Origin: Phorcus lineatus
Lineage: Eukaryota; Mollusca; Gastropoda; Trochida; Trochidae
Assembly (NCBI GenBank): GCA_921293015.1
Contig: OV121088.1
Coordinates: 26,883,645-26,947,644, forward strand
Direction of reading: 5' to 3'
DNA: 64,000 bases
Positions 37,831 through 51,039 of this stretch are shown here, one piece after another. The notes under the pieces were generated by a model. It was not told where the DNA came from. It did no database searches and saw only the letters and a program-made list of their open reading frames with translations. Position 1 is the first letter of the stretch. Each line of letters starts with the position of its first letter. The translations under genes were made by a program, and so were the position numbers.

Positions 37831-38299
37831 TCTTAGCATATCCGCACTTGTACAAATGATTTGTATTTTGACTAATCAACAGTACCCTGTAATGCTGTAG
37901 CAGGGCTTTTAACACTCGTAACGCCGAATAATGGGTTCACTTTTTATTCTTGTTATATTTTACCGAGTGACGCTCACAATCATCTAGTTGTCAAATCTAA
38001 ACAATCAAAATGTTACCCTTTGTCTCTTGTTTCAACTTGGTTATGTTATAATCATGTACTAATAACAGCCATGCATAAACTTGAATATCCCCTTGGATTT
38101 CGTTTCCACATAATACCCCTATAGGACTGTCCTTTTAAAGGGGGAGTGTCATTATTTATTTACTATTCAATCAAAGAAGAAATGCACAAATGTAAATTGG
38201 GGGGGATAATACTTGTCAAAGAAATTGCGTGACTTTATCAAAGATGCAATCAGAAAACTAACATCAGGATGTCAAGTTTTTCTGAGCATTTTTCTTTTT
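37831..38299. other. Gene-free DNA
   Basis: Nothing recognised; a short G run (gggggg) at about 38200. Confidence 0.5.
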
Positions 38300-38611
38300 C
38301 ATCTGAAATGTAGTGAGTGAGTGAGTTGGGGTTTAACGCCGCTTTCAAGATTATTTCTCTTATATCGCGGCTGCTAGTATTATTGCAGGAAGAAAGCCCG
38401 CAACAACATTTTGGCTATGTATTGCGGTGAAACCTGCGAGCATCGGCTGGAACTAGCGAACTATGGGGGGTAATGCGCTGAAATTCAGTGTAGCATTGCA
38501 CCCAAACCTGACTGCGTGTAGAACAGTTCTCTACTGCAGACAAAGTTGCCGAGCCCCTGGCGGGATTCGAACCACGGACCTCTTGGTCCGAAGGCGAACA
38601 TCTAAAATGTA
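38300..38611 (-). mobile_element. 5'-truncated tRNA-derived SINE with 13-bp target-site duplications (copy 2)
   Basis: The SINE (38313-38598) reads on the minus strand from inside a tRNA-like head (B box GGTTCGAATCC, 38563-38573; the A box is lost) through the same body as copy 1 to a (TCAC)n tail. It is flanked by CATCTGAAATGTA (38300-38312) and CATCTAAAATGTA (38599-38611), a target duplication with one mismatch. The truncation at the head end and tail at the other end are the pattern of LINE-driven target-primed insertion. Confidence 0.92.
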
Positions 38612-39239
38612 AACCAAGTGTAAGTTTCTTTGGTGTCATTATATCATGCACTTCATAATCCTCGACTGTTATTACATACACCATCGTAAAGCTGTAAAAA
38701 CATTGAACTGAGAGTCATTTATTTTCTATGTCATTATATTGTACTTTAAAATCTAGTATAGAGTATTTTCATGAAAATTATCAATGTTGTAAAATCATCC
38801 ACTGATAAACGACAAGTCAAGCAGTACGAAATTTTAAAGATGTTTGCGGAAAATATCTGTTCATTTCTTTAAAAGAATCGCAAAAAAATAAATGTACTAT
38901 ATAGACAGTATTCAACAGATTGTGACTAATGATGCATAGATACGACTTAAATGTTTGCATTGAAATGTGTGCATGGTACGAGGCGGTAGTAAACAACGCC
39001 CATGGACTCAACTGAGGTTTAAATTGAAAAGAGTTTGCTCGCCTTTCATAGGACGAGGTGTCAAACACAGGGCGTTTAAGGTAGACTACCTCTATGCCCA
39101 AAATGATTTTCTTAAAAAGCATGTCTTGTTTAGTTGCTTTATGCTACAAAGTCAAATTTTGAACTGCCCAGATATATTTTGTAAAGGTTAAGGCACGAAG
39201 ACGACATCTTGGCGTGTATAGTTACACCGCTGGGTCAGG
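38612..39239. other. Gene-free DNA
   Basis: Overlapping short frames on both strands (38817-39191) show no domain. Confidence 0.5.
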
Positions 39240-39660
39240 AGGGAAAGATAATGATAATGTTGATGTTTATATGGCGGTTTTCCTACGTATGATGCATGCT
39301 CAAAGCGCTACCTACATCATCACCATGAAGGAATTGTATTTGCAAAGCTGCTACTGTGGGCCAAGCCCGACCATGTAAGGCTGTACATGTACATCCTGTT
39401 TTCAGGTACCCATTTCTACAGCTGTGTGGGCAGAGTGGATGAAGTGCCTTGCACAAGGTTCACAACACAGTGGGACCCCCGGGTTACAAAGTTTTGGTGT
39501 CTCCCCCGAGATTCGAATGCTGGCCTTTGTCGTGAGAGGCCATCAGGCTTGCTGCTACAACACAGTGCTCCAGGCTCGAAGATCTATCTGCCATACCAGA
39601 CCCACCCTGTGGTCTTTCTACATACATCAAGCCCGAGTCTGAAGTCCTTCACCGGTAAAC
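39240..39660. mobile_element. Likely SINE-type composite repeat
   Basis: It opens with 'gataatgttgatgtttatatggcg' and 'catgctcaaagcgct', which I recognise as a common metazoan repeat style ('tttataaagcgct' recurs after the AAT array at 46.37 kb). It continues with 'gcagagtggatgaagtgcctt' and, on the minus strand, a tRNA-like 'gcattcgaatctc'. The two plus-strand frames across it are therefore not treated as genes. Confidence 0.45.
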
Positions 39661-39934
39661 CGGACCGAATTAATACAATGAATAGTTACACAATTTCAAA
39701 TACAATGATCGTTTTTATAAAAGGATCATTTGTTTCAACTTTATTTATCAAAGTTCGAGACGGTTTTGATTATCACTAAATCGTAAAAGTAGACAGTTAA
39801 CACAAGTGTCTTATCTCAACCGAAGCTGCACATCAAGTGACATTTTCACATGCAGTGATAGACAGACCTCATATGACGTCTTTAAAGAACAGAAAGACTT
39901 TTCTTGGTGTCGTCCACTACCATTTTCGAGATTT
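39661..39934. other. Gene-free DNA
   Basis: Nothing recognised. Confidence 0.45.
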
Positions 39935-40110
39935 GTTACAGACTTGCCTTGGCTTTTAAACATTCTAATGTGCGGAGCCTCCTTTCACTAAGCCCTAAGG
40001 TGACGTAAATCACTAACCTTAATTCAATGTTGAAGAATGGGAGTTAAGGTTTATCTAAGTAAAGGTTGCTTTTTGAAAGAAGGCCCAAGTCCTAGTTCCA
40101 GGTGACGGTA
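39935..40110 (+). repeat. Dispersed repeat, copy B (copy A at 17110-17280)
   Basis: Aligns by eye with the 17.1-kb block over about 170 bp in the same orientation, with small indels. Confidence 0.65.
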
Positions 40111-42347
40111 CGGTGCTTTACAAAGATGACGTCACAAGAGGTTTATAAGTCTAAAAACAAGATTTACCAGAACTAAGTGTCTGACTGCCTTTAAGGTCAC
40201 GGTCAACGTTATATATGCACGGGATTGGTTTATTAACTCATCACAGCCTACTATCTAGTCTGACATTAAAGACTGTATTGAAAAAGTTTCAAAATCTAGA
40301 AACGTATATCGTATAAGTATACACTAAAATGAACTCTAAGGTCACTACATTATCGTTTCATATTGAATTTTATTAATGTTCTAGATTAATAGTCGATTTT
40401 TGGTTGTTATTTGAAACAGGAGTGTTGAGGTAAGACTTAATTAAACAGTCTCTCCCCTCCCCCTCCCCCCCCCCCCCTTCCCCCGTCTCTGTCTCTGTCT
40501 CTCTGAAAGCATACCGTCTAGAAATGTATATGACCTAACGCTCAACTTTGCAGATATTCGAGTTCAATAAAATGCATATGCATATACATATACATATTTT
40601 TTTCTGTGTCTCAATACATACATCTCGAAAAACATTTTTGTTTATGTTAAACCATTTCTGATATCAAAACCAACAAGCTCTTCAGTAACTGCCCAGTTTG
40701 TTATATTTATAACAGTCATTGTGCTAATCTCCGAAAAAAAACAGCCAAGTTTCATAGTTTTAAAGGTATCGGTGTGATATACGGTGTTTGGTTGTGGAGG
40801 TTCATATCGACAAATAAATGACTCACTGATAAATTAAGGAATATAAACAAGAAAGAAAGTCAGTATTTTGTGCCAACCAGAATGAGCACAAATAGTTTCT
40901 ACTGAAGGAGACGCTGTCAGACCGTTAGCTTTTCAAACTTGTCAGAAGAGCTCTGAATCTTGCTGGACATTTGGAGACATCAAGTTTGTTTTGCATCGCT
41001 TTCTTTTAAGTGTATATTCCTAAATATACATGTGTAGACGTTTATATATACAAATGCCTACATTTACCTTTGTATATATACCTACATAGCTTAAAAAATG
41101 CATGAAAATTCAAGTAAATATAAATCAGATTAAACGATGGGTTTTTTTATTTCTAAAGCAAATTAAACAATATTAGAATGTCCATATTATTATCGCGAAA
41201 CAGAAAGAAATCTGAAGCTTCCTTTTATTTCAAAATGGGATCGTATCAATAGCTAAATAAACATTCATCCATCACTCCATCCATCAACATATTTTAAAAA
41301 GTATCCTTTCAGCTTCTAAATGAATACACATATAACAAAATAGGTGCGGGGATTTTTCTCGATCTTCACTTGTGATTATGAAAGTTAATTAGTCACGCTT
41401 CCTCTTATGCTTTGTGATGTTCAAATTGGTCTGTGACTTTAGATGAAAATTTAACGTTTAAACCTGCTTAGATGTGATAATTATGCATTTAAATCTACTT
41501 ATGAGAATTTTAAAAAATAAAAAAGACATAAACCCGAAATAGTGACGACATGATTCTGTTTATGGTCAGTGTTTGACATGTGTTGACTGATGAGTCAGAG
41601 ATTGGAAAATTATACAACGTGATTACTATGTAATCATGTGAATTTCAGAACAGAAATATCACTGCGTGGTGATTGAAAAATGAAGGAAAGAATTATTTGC
41701 ATTATAAAGAACATCAGAGTCGATAATCATATTAAGATTTAAGTTAATGCATCAATAAAGATCTAGATACTCGTGATTCGCCATTCGTGAAAGACATCAC
41801 GTCGCGTCAGGATAATATTTCAATTTAAAAATTTTTTTTGCAATGATTATATAGGTTAATTTTTTACGAGTAAATAATATTGTTCTTTGTTATATTATTA
41901 AAAGTAAAAAAAGGGGAAAATATACCCGTATTTACGATGTTTTCTTAGTAAAGTGGATGTCGATGGAAACTGGCTTAAACCATTAATGAAGAAACAAGCT
42001 GAAGAAAGTAAGTCGGTATTTGTTGCATATTTGTTTAAACGAAAGACTACCTCAAAGTTAATATAATTTAGAATATTACAATGCAAAGGGGGACTTTGAT
42101 GTTTTTATCAAGCTTTTGACGGAAACTAACTCCAAACGCAATAAATGCATATGAACTATAATAAGAAATATGCTTTAGGACGGCAATTATTTTCTTGATT
42201 CTATCATTTGCCTATTTATTCATTTATTCAATATCCTATCTGTGTTCTATTGATATTTTGCGCCTCTTTATTTTATGTACAATTTTGATATGGCAAGTGT
42301 CTTAAACAATTGGCTGGTTGTTTAGAATAAATCCGTGTGTCTTTTTA

Positions 42348-42354
<7 letters not shown>
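40111..42354. other. Gene-free AT-rich DNA with a C/T tract
   Basis: C-rich and CTGTCT tract at about 40450-40505. Otherwise nothing recognised. Confidence 0.5.
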
Positions 42355-42399
<45 letters not shown>

Positions 42400-42410
42400 T
42401 GTGTGTGTAT
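42355..42410. repeat. (TA)n followed by (GT)n
   Basis: About 40 bp of TA and then a short GT run. The short Ile/Tyr-rich frame over it is an artefact. Confidence 0.95.
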
Positions 42411-43834
42411 TTTTATATCTGTATACTTAACTTGTGATACGATTATAAACTATATGTGTCTTAAAAGAGCAAGACGCTCAACTGTCTTTGAGGCAGTTAG
42501 TTCCAACCTGTCTGGTAAACAATTGTTTGAAAATCTATAAATATTCATGGAAATCCTCAAATGTTTTCAATATGAAATTTTGATGTAAAAAGTATACAGC
42601 AATATTTACCCTCTGAAATGATATGAAAGAGACGTCTGTTATATTATTTCGTGCGAAAGTTAAAATTTAATGACTCCAAATGACAAAAACTAATTGACAT
42701 TAATGGACCTATTGTTTATAAAATATGAAACTCTAATTAAAGATATCAGATCACAAGGTAGTCACGTGTATTAGGCAGGTGTTTAACTTAAATACGGAAG
42801 TTGATAAAAAAAATAAATAATGCTGACACGTGCCAATTAGAGACTGTAAAACAAATGTGACAGTTTTGTTGCAGGATATGATAAGGTTTTACTCGACGTC
42901 TCCACGGGCTTCCGGAAACAATAAGAAAGCAACACGCTAATGTATCAAGCATACCGGTCACGTGCGCGTTAATAGGTTCATCACCATACCTGTATTGGTA
43001 GGAATTCCGGTGCAGTTGGCGCGTATTAGCAAGCCAGATGTCGAAGATTTAAAGAGACTGGCCTATCGGCTACAGTCCGCAATATTGTTCTGAGAGAAAA
43101 TTGCATGGGAACAGGCGCTGTAGTTTTACTATCTTTACAACATCATCTTGGCTCTTTTAAAGTTGTTTTTGGTGATATCTAAAGTTTCCATTTCGGACCA
43201 AAGATATCAAATGTAGATAGAAAGATACATAGATGTAATATATAATTTTGTTGAGGATTAGAAAAATCATGCCTTACGGTATTGATTTCATAAATCTTTC
43301 TTTGACAATTTACATACTACTTTTGCCATAGGCGAGTGGGTGAATATTTAAGGTAGTCTCTGAAATGAGATACGCAAATGTTTTAATGTTATTAAACTTA
43401 CCTTTTATAATGATCGTATTGGATATGGTTATACGAGAATGATTTGTTCTTCGATGTTAAAGACTGCAATCAAATTGCGATCTTCAGTTAAAAGAATTGG
43501 TTTTAAGAAGGAAATCAATAGCCTTTTAGACTTAACGTTTTGACATTTTGTTTCTGAATTTTAAAAAATAAGTAATTAAAATTTTGGCCTCAAAGAAATG
43601 ATTACTTCACATTATTGTTCTTGACAAATCTAGACTTACTTTTCAGGAAGTTGTGTGTCATCTCACATATTCATTCAAAATTGCAAATACATGACATATT
43701 ATACAGCGTAATTGTCCGGTTTTCGTTCGCGACTTTACCTATATCTCGTCAAACTACTGAACCGGTTAGCAGTGAAGTTATACTTTTCAGCAACAGCCGA
43801 TACGTCCTAACATTACACAATGCATGAAGTTGGT
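42411..43834. other. Gene-free DNA
   Basis: The segment 42.95-43.10 kb is somewhat GC-richer ('gaattccggtgcagttggcg') but no element or exon is recognised. Confidence 0.5.
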
Positions 43835-43935
43835 ATATGTGTCTCAAACAACTTCAACTTCTTTTTTATATGCATTGTAAATGTTGGAAATTTTGTTTGA
43901 GGTGAGATTTTAAGAAACAATCCGTCCGTCTGTAA
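43835..43935 (+). mobile_element. Retroelement 3' tail, second copy
   Basis: 'gcattgtaaatgttg' + 'tttgaggtgagattttaaga' + 'aacaatccgtccgtctgt' matches the tail at 13.84-13.97 kb. Confidence 0.5.
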
Positions 43936-45454
43936 TAATTCACTCTTCACTCCTCCCCTACCTTCAGGACCCTTCAAAACACCAACATGTTTCTACTTGA
44001 GAAACTATCGTCCTGATTACTGGCATCCGCACCGGATGTTGTCCGCAAAGAGATTGATTACAATCCTACATCATAATCTGCCTTTACCTGTCAGTATTAT
44101 CTCGTTCAGCGTAAAAAGGTTTGTTTACATGAACATTGACAACACATGTTAAGTTATGCGAAGTTAAAAGTATGAACATTAGGCATAAACAGTCTCTCAC
44201 CCATGACCCATCTTCGCCCGCATGCCTCTCTAATTCAAACCTTACTGTCAACCCGTTGAGGTTCGTCGCAGTAGCCTGGAGTGCATGTACAGTAAAGTTG
44301 AGGAAATGCGACAAGGCCTATCTAAGCAAAGAGTGTATACACACATATATATCTGAGTGTCTAAAGGTAATATTATACACTAAACATAGTCTTTCTACAT
44401 GACTTTGCATAGGAAATAGTTCTAAGTGCTGTTGAGGTCCTCCTTTAGCAAGTATAGCAAATATTTACCAATACACAAAAAGAACAAACAACTAATTAAG
44501 AAAATGAGTTTATTTCTTTTTCAAAAAAATTTCATAGATTTAATGTTAGCGTATACAAAAATATGTTTTATGAAATTTATATCTTACAATAACGTCATTT
44601 TGTTTCGTCGGATTTATGCTTTTATGTATGTAATAAAAGTTAAGTATTATGTATACAATTGACAATGTCCATGCAATCAATTTTGAATTGGTGATGTTAT
44701 CGTCAAGGAAAATATTTGAAATACGGAAATCAGTTTACATTGTGTAGAAATATCGAGAAATTCATTTCCTATGCCGAGGATATCATGACATTGTATATAA
44801 AATTGTACAACTATGACGTGTACTGACTGACAAATATCCGCCGATAAATGACAAGCTGGATAAATATGTAGACGTGATCACTCAAGGGCGTTTTTTATGC
44901 ATCTACTAAAAATACGTTTTTATCATGTTTCTGATTATCTATAAACATCTACTGAACACAGCGAACACTTGATATGATCAGATGTTGTTGATATAAGTTC
45001 GTGTTGATATTTTTATGATGACGATGATATGCCGAGTGCTTTCATAAAGCAAAAGAACACATCAATCGAACGTTTTTATTTTCTATGTTTTAAATCAGTT
45101 CAAAGATCATTTTTTACATGTCTAAAGTTACATACATTCAAATAAACTTTAATCTGTCATCTTTTCTACATGGAGTATTACTACTTGTCATTCATAATGT
45201 AGACATAGACTTGTATTTCAGATAATTGTCCTGCATATTATTAATGGTCTATAATGATATAAAGATTGACTACTCCAGCAAATCTTTCACCATTTGTCTC
45301 CATTTATGTTCAAATAAGTATGTGTTGTTTTTTGTTGCAACATATTTCTCTATTTTAATTTATCTCGTTTACAGATTTTTAAAAATTTTTAAATGTAGGA
45401 AATTTTCCTTCTAATGCTATTATTAGGTATGTATTTCTTGGCTAGTAGAATAAT
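43936..45454. other. Gene-free DNA
   Basis: A minus-strand frame at 44084-44314 has a balanced amino-acid mix (ALQATATNLNGLTVRFELE) but no recognised family and no splice context. It could be a transposon scrap. Confidence 0.4.
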
Positions 45455-45745
45455 ATGGCTAAAAGAGTAATTAATTGGAGTCTTGTAAGCCAAAAAAGAC
45501 TATAAACTTAGTTAAGACAAAATCAGGTATTTTGTATCGATTTTGTCTTTTAAGAACATTTCTAATCGAGACCAGAAGTTTTTGATATGCTTAAAATAAT
45601 AAAACACATGTTCCACATTTTCTTTTTCTTCCATTCAAAACGAACATATTTCTTTATCAACAATTTTCATGTTCAGCAACTCACGCTTGGTAGATTGTCT
45701 CTCTTTATCAAGATGTCATAAAAGTATCTACAACCTTGACGGCGA
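45455..45745 (-). mobile_element. LINE reverse-transcriptase C-terminal relic
   Basis: Minus-strand translation, interrupted by a stop, gives RQSTKRELLNMKIVDKEICSF, then MEEKENVEHVFYYFKHIKNFW and LEMFLKDKIDT. This is the pattern of the C-terminal end of many LINE polymerases (K..D...C..C...E...H.F..C...K.FW). Some of the usual Cys are lost, so it is a dead fragment. Confidence 0.65.
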
Positions 45746-46273
45746 TATAAATGTTGGTGGGCAGTTATATTCTTAACAATACTTGTCTTTAAAATGCAAC
45801 CATTTCAGATAAATTATAAATTATCAGTTATTATTAATAGCATTAGTAAAACAATATTGGTATTCAAAATTGAAAAAAGTGTTACCGTCATGTTTCATGT
45901 TCAATATCACCAAAGGATGTTGGAAATATATACGTTCACGACCGCTGGAATCTATAATGTAAACAATGACACAGATAAGCCAGTCGTTAACGAGTCCTGT
46001 CTATGTCGTCACAACCCCCCTAGCACCTGATTGGCTAAAAAAACATTTCGCGTCTGTTTTCCGGAAGTGTTTATAAAACACGTTTTTTCTGCTATTTTCA
46101 GGTTGATGTGAACCTAAAACGTTGTTGATATTTATTCTTAACTGTGTTATGAAGTATTTCCGCTAATTGTACCTCCTATGTGGATATATTATCTTTAAGC
46201 ATCACAATATATGAATGCAAGTTTATACCGATATGTAAACCCGTAAGAAACAAATGTCATTTAGATAAAGAGA
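45746..46273. other. Gene-free DNA
   Basis: Nothing recognised. Confidence 0.45.
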
Positions 46274-46287
46274 TTAATAATAATAAC

Positions 46288-46363
<76 letters not shown>
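46274..46363. repeat. (AAT)n microsatellite with repeat tail
   Basis: About 30 AAT units, followed by 'gagtatttataaagcgctat', which resembles the end of a dispersed repeat. The poly-Asn frame is an artefact. Confidence 0.95.
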
Positions 46364-46366
<3 letters not shown>

Positions 46367-49300
46367 ATTTATAAAGCGCTATATCCATACACAAGGTGCA
46401 TGATAGAGATATGACCCGCACGAACACATTGCCGTGTGCAAAGTCGAAATAATGCTTATTTCGATGTAATTAATAGGGACCTTTTACCATCGGACAAACT
46501 TGCATAAGGTAAAAGTATAAAAATATAATACCCTCTCTCACGCACCCCTCCCCTTCTCTCCCCCACAATCTACAATGAGGGTGTGATAGTCATGGTATTT
46601 ATCAGCATAGAACGTAACGGAAAGTGTTTGTTTTGCGATCAGGACGAATTTTACATTTATCATTTTCCAATACACAGTTACTTTCCTTTAGGCGAAGTAA
46701 GGAGACGTGTCTCTGAGAGATTGTAAACAATGTGTCTTATTTAACCTTGATAATATATCTAGCCTTGTCTATAATTCACAAAATGCTATTGGCGTTTCTG
46801 CGATGTCACGAAAAGGAAATCGTCTCGATATTGTGACCCTGACCCGAACCTTTGAGGTCAACAAACAAGTATAAACAAGTACGTGAACGCTTGTATACAA
46901 AAAGTTGCGTAGCTAGCGACGCGTGACTTTACGTCATTGCAAGGTTATTGCCCAAGCAAAGGTGCTCCATTTAGAAAACTATTTGGCAATTTGTTCTAAA
47001 ACGTCATTATCGATATGAATTATTCATGAATTGGGTAAAATGGACATTACTAAATTAGCATATGGCTATTCAAGGCATGTCTGTTGTACCGTGACTTATT
47101 ACAGAGGTGTGAATGACGGTTTTTGGTAACTGTTACTAAACTAAGAAATACTATTTTGCAATTAGATGTGAAACGTCATTATCTCTACAAATAACATCTG
47201 ACTGGAATATAAATGACAATATTATGTTAATCTTCGATTTATGTGATCATATGTTTTTATAGCGCGGACGTCATTTTGGAAACGTGATGAATGACGGTAT
47301 ACACGTAACTTGTAAATATCAAATAGCTCATATCTATAATGTTATTACGGAAATTATTGTTTGGTGCCATTATTTTATTACAATTAATCTATTTCTTTAA
47401 AAAAAATTGGGATAATTTCATTTTACTCAGGTAGCGAACACCCTCCCCCCACCCGCAGTATACTGACAATAAGGAAATATTTAAGAATCATTAAACATGT
47501 CATATGCCCTGTATATATTTTGGCCTACTAATTTTGGGGTAATTTGTAACTTGCTACATGAAGTCCTTGAGGGACATTTAAAAGTGACATGCATCCGTCA
47601 CTGTTTTCTGATGAACGAGTAAGCATCTACTACGAAACATTGTGTATTTTCACAATAAAGTTGTTGTTATCCAGAAATATCTTTTTCATAGATGTTTGTG
47701 TGAATGGTACGAATAAACTATGTTGAAATAAACCATGAGTAGAACTGAATGGTGAAGTAAATTTATACAACTACATCTTACTACTATATATATTTCACTA
47801 ATTAATACCTCATTAATATTCTAGAAGTCTATTAATCATTAGATGATGGTGTCCTTTTCGCTATTCGGAATTTCTAGGTTTATGAATTATGCTGAATTGG
47901 ACAATAGGAGCATTGCCTCTTTAAGGAGTTTTCAAAATTCAAATATGAAATTTATTCTTATACAACGAATACATGTATGTATCAGTTATGTGTGTATATA
48001 TAAATCATGTAATTTGCACCTTTTCTAATGTATTCTATCTGATGAGTCGCTGAGCAACTTGTCTTACTCAATTTTGTAATTACTTCACTTTTAATATACG
48101 ATGCAATATGGCTGTTTTTTTATACCAGAAAGAGATAAGAGTGAGACATAAATATGATTATCTGACTGTCTATCATAACTTTCCTATTCCTGATAACTTA
48201 AGCTTTTCTCAACTGCGAGAGAAAGTGCATTGAATGTTTGTTTACAGAGTATCTTAGTTCATTTGTAGCAGCTAGTTTTATTAGTTATACTTGTTTGATA
48301 ATTCGTTTGGTTACCTCGCAAGTCATGCAATGCCCCTACCCTGCATAAAGTGAAACGTTTTGATATTGTTAAGTGCTTGAACGTCATATAATTAGATATT
48401 CAAAATGATTTGACTCGAATAATCGTAGCACATACTTCTAGGTTGAACTTATGCCCAATCATTACCGTGTTATAGCGTAACGTTTATAGAGCAGTTTTAA
48501 CTTTATATACCATGCCATTTCCGCGATTCGGACAGAAGCAAAAATAATGTTTGTGACACAAGATTACTCTCTTGCACTCACTCATCCATTCACACACTAA
48601 AATTGATCTTTAAAAACAAGAAATCCATTTACTTAAAATCGGCTTCTGCTTCACTGGGCAGGAGTCCCCTTATGTAATAGGGATTCCTGTAGTAGAGTCA
48701 ATTTTTTTAGAAGAGTAATTATATTAAGCTCTCTTATAAATGCAAGCTGAATTTTTTTTTACTTTACAAAACCCATTTCATGAAAAAGCTATGACGTCAT
48801 ACATGTAATGTTGCATTTCATTTTAAAGGAGAGTCTCGAATAATTTTTCTTATTCCCTTGTATTTATGTATTTCAGCTTTTGTGTGCTTTGCTTAAACCA
48901 TCACGAGGTGCTCCTTCAAATGTGTAGATGATGGCAACAAACATATGTATAAATGATTTTACTAAACAAATGTACAAGGTGTCAAAACACTCATGTTTGA
49001 TATAACAAAGACCCGTGAACATTGTAATTGTGAAGCCTTTAGTGATATTGAGTCGTTCCCTCAGAAACTTTTATTGACACTTTTGCATTTAAATCAACTT
49101 AATTACGTGTTTGATATTAAAAGAAAATGTTGACTAATATGGTAAGAGGGATAGACCTAATCGCACCAAATGTGTTTTTCTAGCAGGTGTCACGTGAGCG
49201 AGTTATTCATGTCAAAGGGAATGCAGTCCTGCGTGATATAAACAGGAAATCATCTATTTGACGGGACTTTCTGAACTTTACCTTTGACCTGTGAAGGTCT

Positions 49301-49603
49301 TTACAAGCGTAAACATATATGTAGGAATACCTACGTATAGATAATGTATGTAAATTAAGGCTTGCTTTGACGTCAGAGCAAGTAAATTGCTCAAGTGAAA
49401 GTGCTCAAAATAGACACAAGTTAACTCAACGTCCCTATTTTGTTAAACGTAATTTTTCATCAGCCTATTTATGAAATTTTCTCTTTTGTATTGCAAGTTC
49501 AGTACTTTTTAACTTCAACTAATAAACATACAATGATATTTTTACAAATAATGCTTCAATCACCTGACAAATCTATGTAGGTAATTTATAAGCTAGATAA
49601 TAC
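46364..49603. other. Gene-free DNA
   Basis: 3.2 kb with no supported exon, RNA gene or named repeat. AT-rich, with a short C tract near 46550 and 'ccctccccccacccgc' near 47440. Confidence 0.5.
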
Positions 49604-49778
49604 CACAGGGGCGTGTATCGCTTAGAAAAAGCCTAAGAAAGACATATATACCTATAGACCCTACCCTATAGTAGTAGGGTAGGGTCTATAGGTATATATG
49701 TCTTTCTTAGTAGTAGGGTAGGGTCTATAGGTATATATGTCTTTCTTAGGCTTTTTCTAAGCGATACACGCCCCTGTG
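49604..49778. mobile_element. Perfect 65-bp-arm hairpin with an internal 39-40-bp duplication
   Basis: The left arm 49604-49668 is the exact reverse complement of 49714-49778. The arms start CACAGGGGCGTGTATCGC. Between them lies a second direct copy of the inner part of the right arm (tagggtagggtctatagg...). Terminal CAGGGGCG is hAT-like, but no 8-bp target duplication is seen. Zero mismatches over 65 bp imply a young or actively corrected structure, or an assembly/foldback artefact. Confidence 0.93.
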
Positions 49779-51039
49779 TAAATGACAAACTTCCAATTTA
49801 AAAGAAGAATTACGTCTTTGTCACCTGCTTAATTTTAACTACGTTACTTCAATTAGTGAAAAGCGAGTTTTATGGCGTCACCGTAGGACGGAAGTGCCCA
49901 GATCGAGGTAAAAAGCTTCGTTCCAGTTGCGACATCCCTTCATATTGTCAATTTAAAAAAGCCAAATGCACATGTTCCACTTTGACACTTGCATTTGTTG
50001 GGGTTATTTTAAATGGGCAATATGAAATACCTTGCGGTGGCGGATCCAGGATTTTTGAAAGGGGGAAGGGCGGGGGGGGTGAGGGGGGGGGGGGGGGGGG
50101 GGAAGGTGTTCGGATTCAGTTATATACCCCCCTCCCCCAGTGCCTTGTAAATTGTATATGACCTGTACGATTTCTCCCGTGCTTGTGGTACTGATATTAG
50201 AGAAATGTTCGAATAATGTTTCGGTTTTAGAATTGTGACATGGGAACTTTAGGCCTATATCAAATATTTTATAATAGCAACTCTCGCGAGGCTCTCCACC
50301 TTATATTTATGTTTTAGGAAATTTAGGATGATTAAAGTCATTCCGTTTTTTTTAAATATGAAGCCATTGATGGGTCCATTTTGTAAATCTGGTCTTAATC
50401 ACTTTATTTATATCTTTACAAATCCGTTTATTCCTAATCTAATTCTTTTTATTGTCATCACTTTACATTGATCAGACAAACAAAGTTTTATAATGTGCTA
50501 ATTTGAAGACTCATTATTTAAAAACTCAATTTTCATAACATCACTCATTATCATGAACCACCGGGATTTGTTTGCTGAAATATGCATTCAAGTCGTCAGT
50601 GAACGATTTTTTTTTTATCTAGGACCTATTATTTTTCAAAAGTACAAATCCTGCTGATCTAAAGTAAAATTCAGAGACCTAATCGCGATTCTCGATACTG
50701 CGATATATCGTCACAGCTCTAGTATTAACTACATATATTAAGGAACAATTATTCAAAGTCAGTCCCATCGCCGCAATTGTAATGAAGGGGAAGTAACTCT
50801 TGTGTAACTGAGTTTCATTATGCTCCATCGATTTCTAATGAAAGGGAGGTAAGCCTAGTACGATTATCTACATCACCGGATGTGTAATGATAAAGATGTG
50901 CGTAAACACAGTATAAACAATTTCACCCTAACCGAATTAAAGCTTTAGCGTTCAAATATTCCTAAAATTCACGCCTTTATCGTTTAGAATTCTTTGAATT
51001 TTTTTTTATCAAACGTGGCAATACAAAGGATCCTTGAAC
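49779..51039. other. Intergenic DNA left of the PARP14-like gene
   Basis: Apart from the hAT-like terminus and G run at 50.03-50.10 kb, nothing is recognised. The plus-strand frame at 49856-50161 runs through the G run and is not supported. Confidence 0.5.
50034..50102. mobile_element. hAT-type terminal fragment followed by G-rich tract
   Basis: GGTGGCGGATCCAGG + ATTTTTGAAAGGGGG resembles the widespread CAGTGGCGGATCCAG terminal repeat of hAT transposons. It is followed by a G20 run (50083-50102). A related start (CAGTGGCAGATCCAGG) lies at 55477. No opposite end was found. Confidence 0.5.

Noticed and set aside
39387-39779. 130-codon plus-strand frame
   Set aside because: Overlaps a dispersed SINE-type repeat with a tRNA-like motif on the other strand; no protein domain.
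49856-50161. 101-codon plus-strand frame
   Set aside because: It runs into a G homopolymer (Gly tract) and a hAT-like end; no domain.
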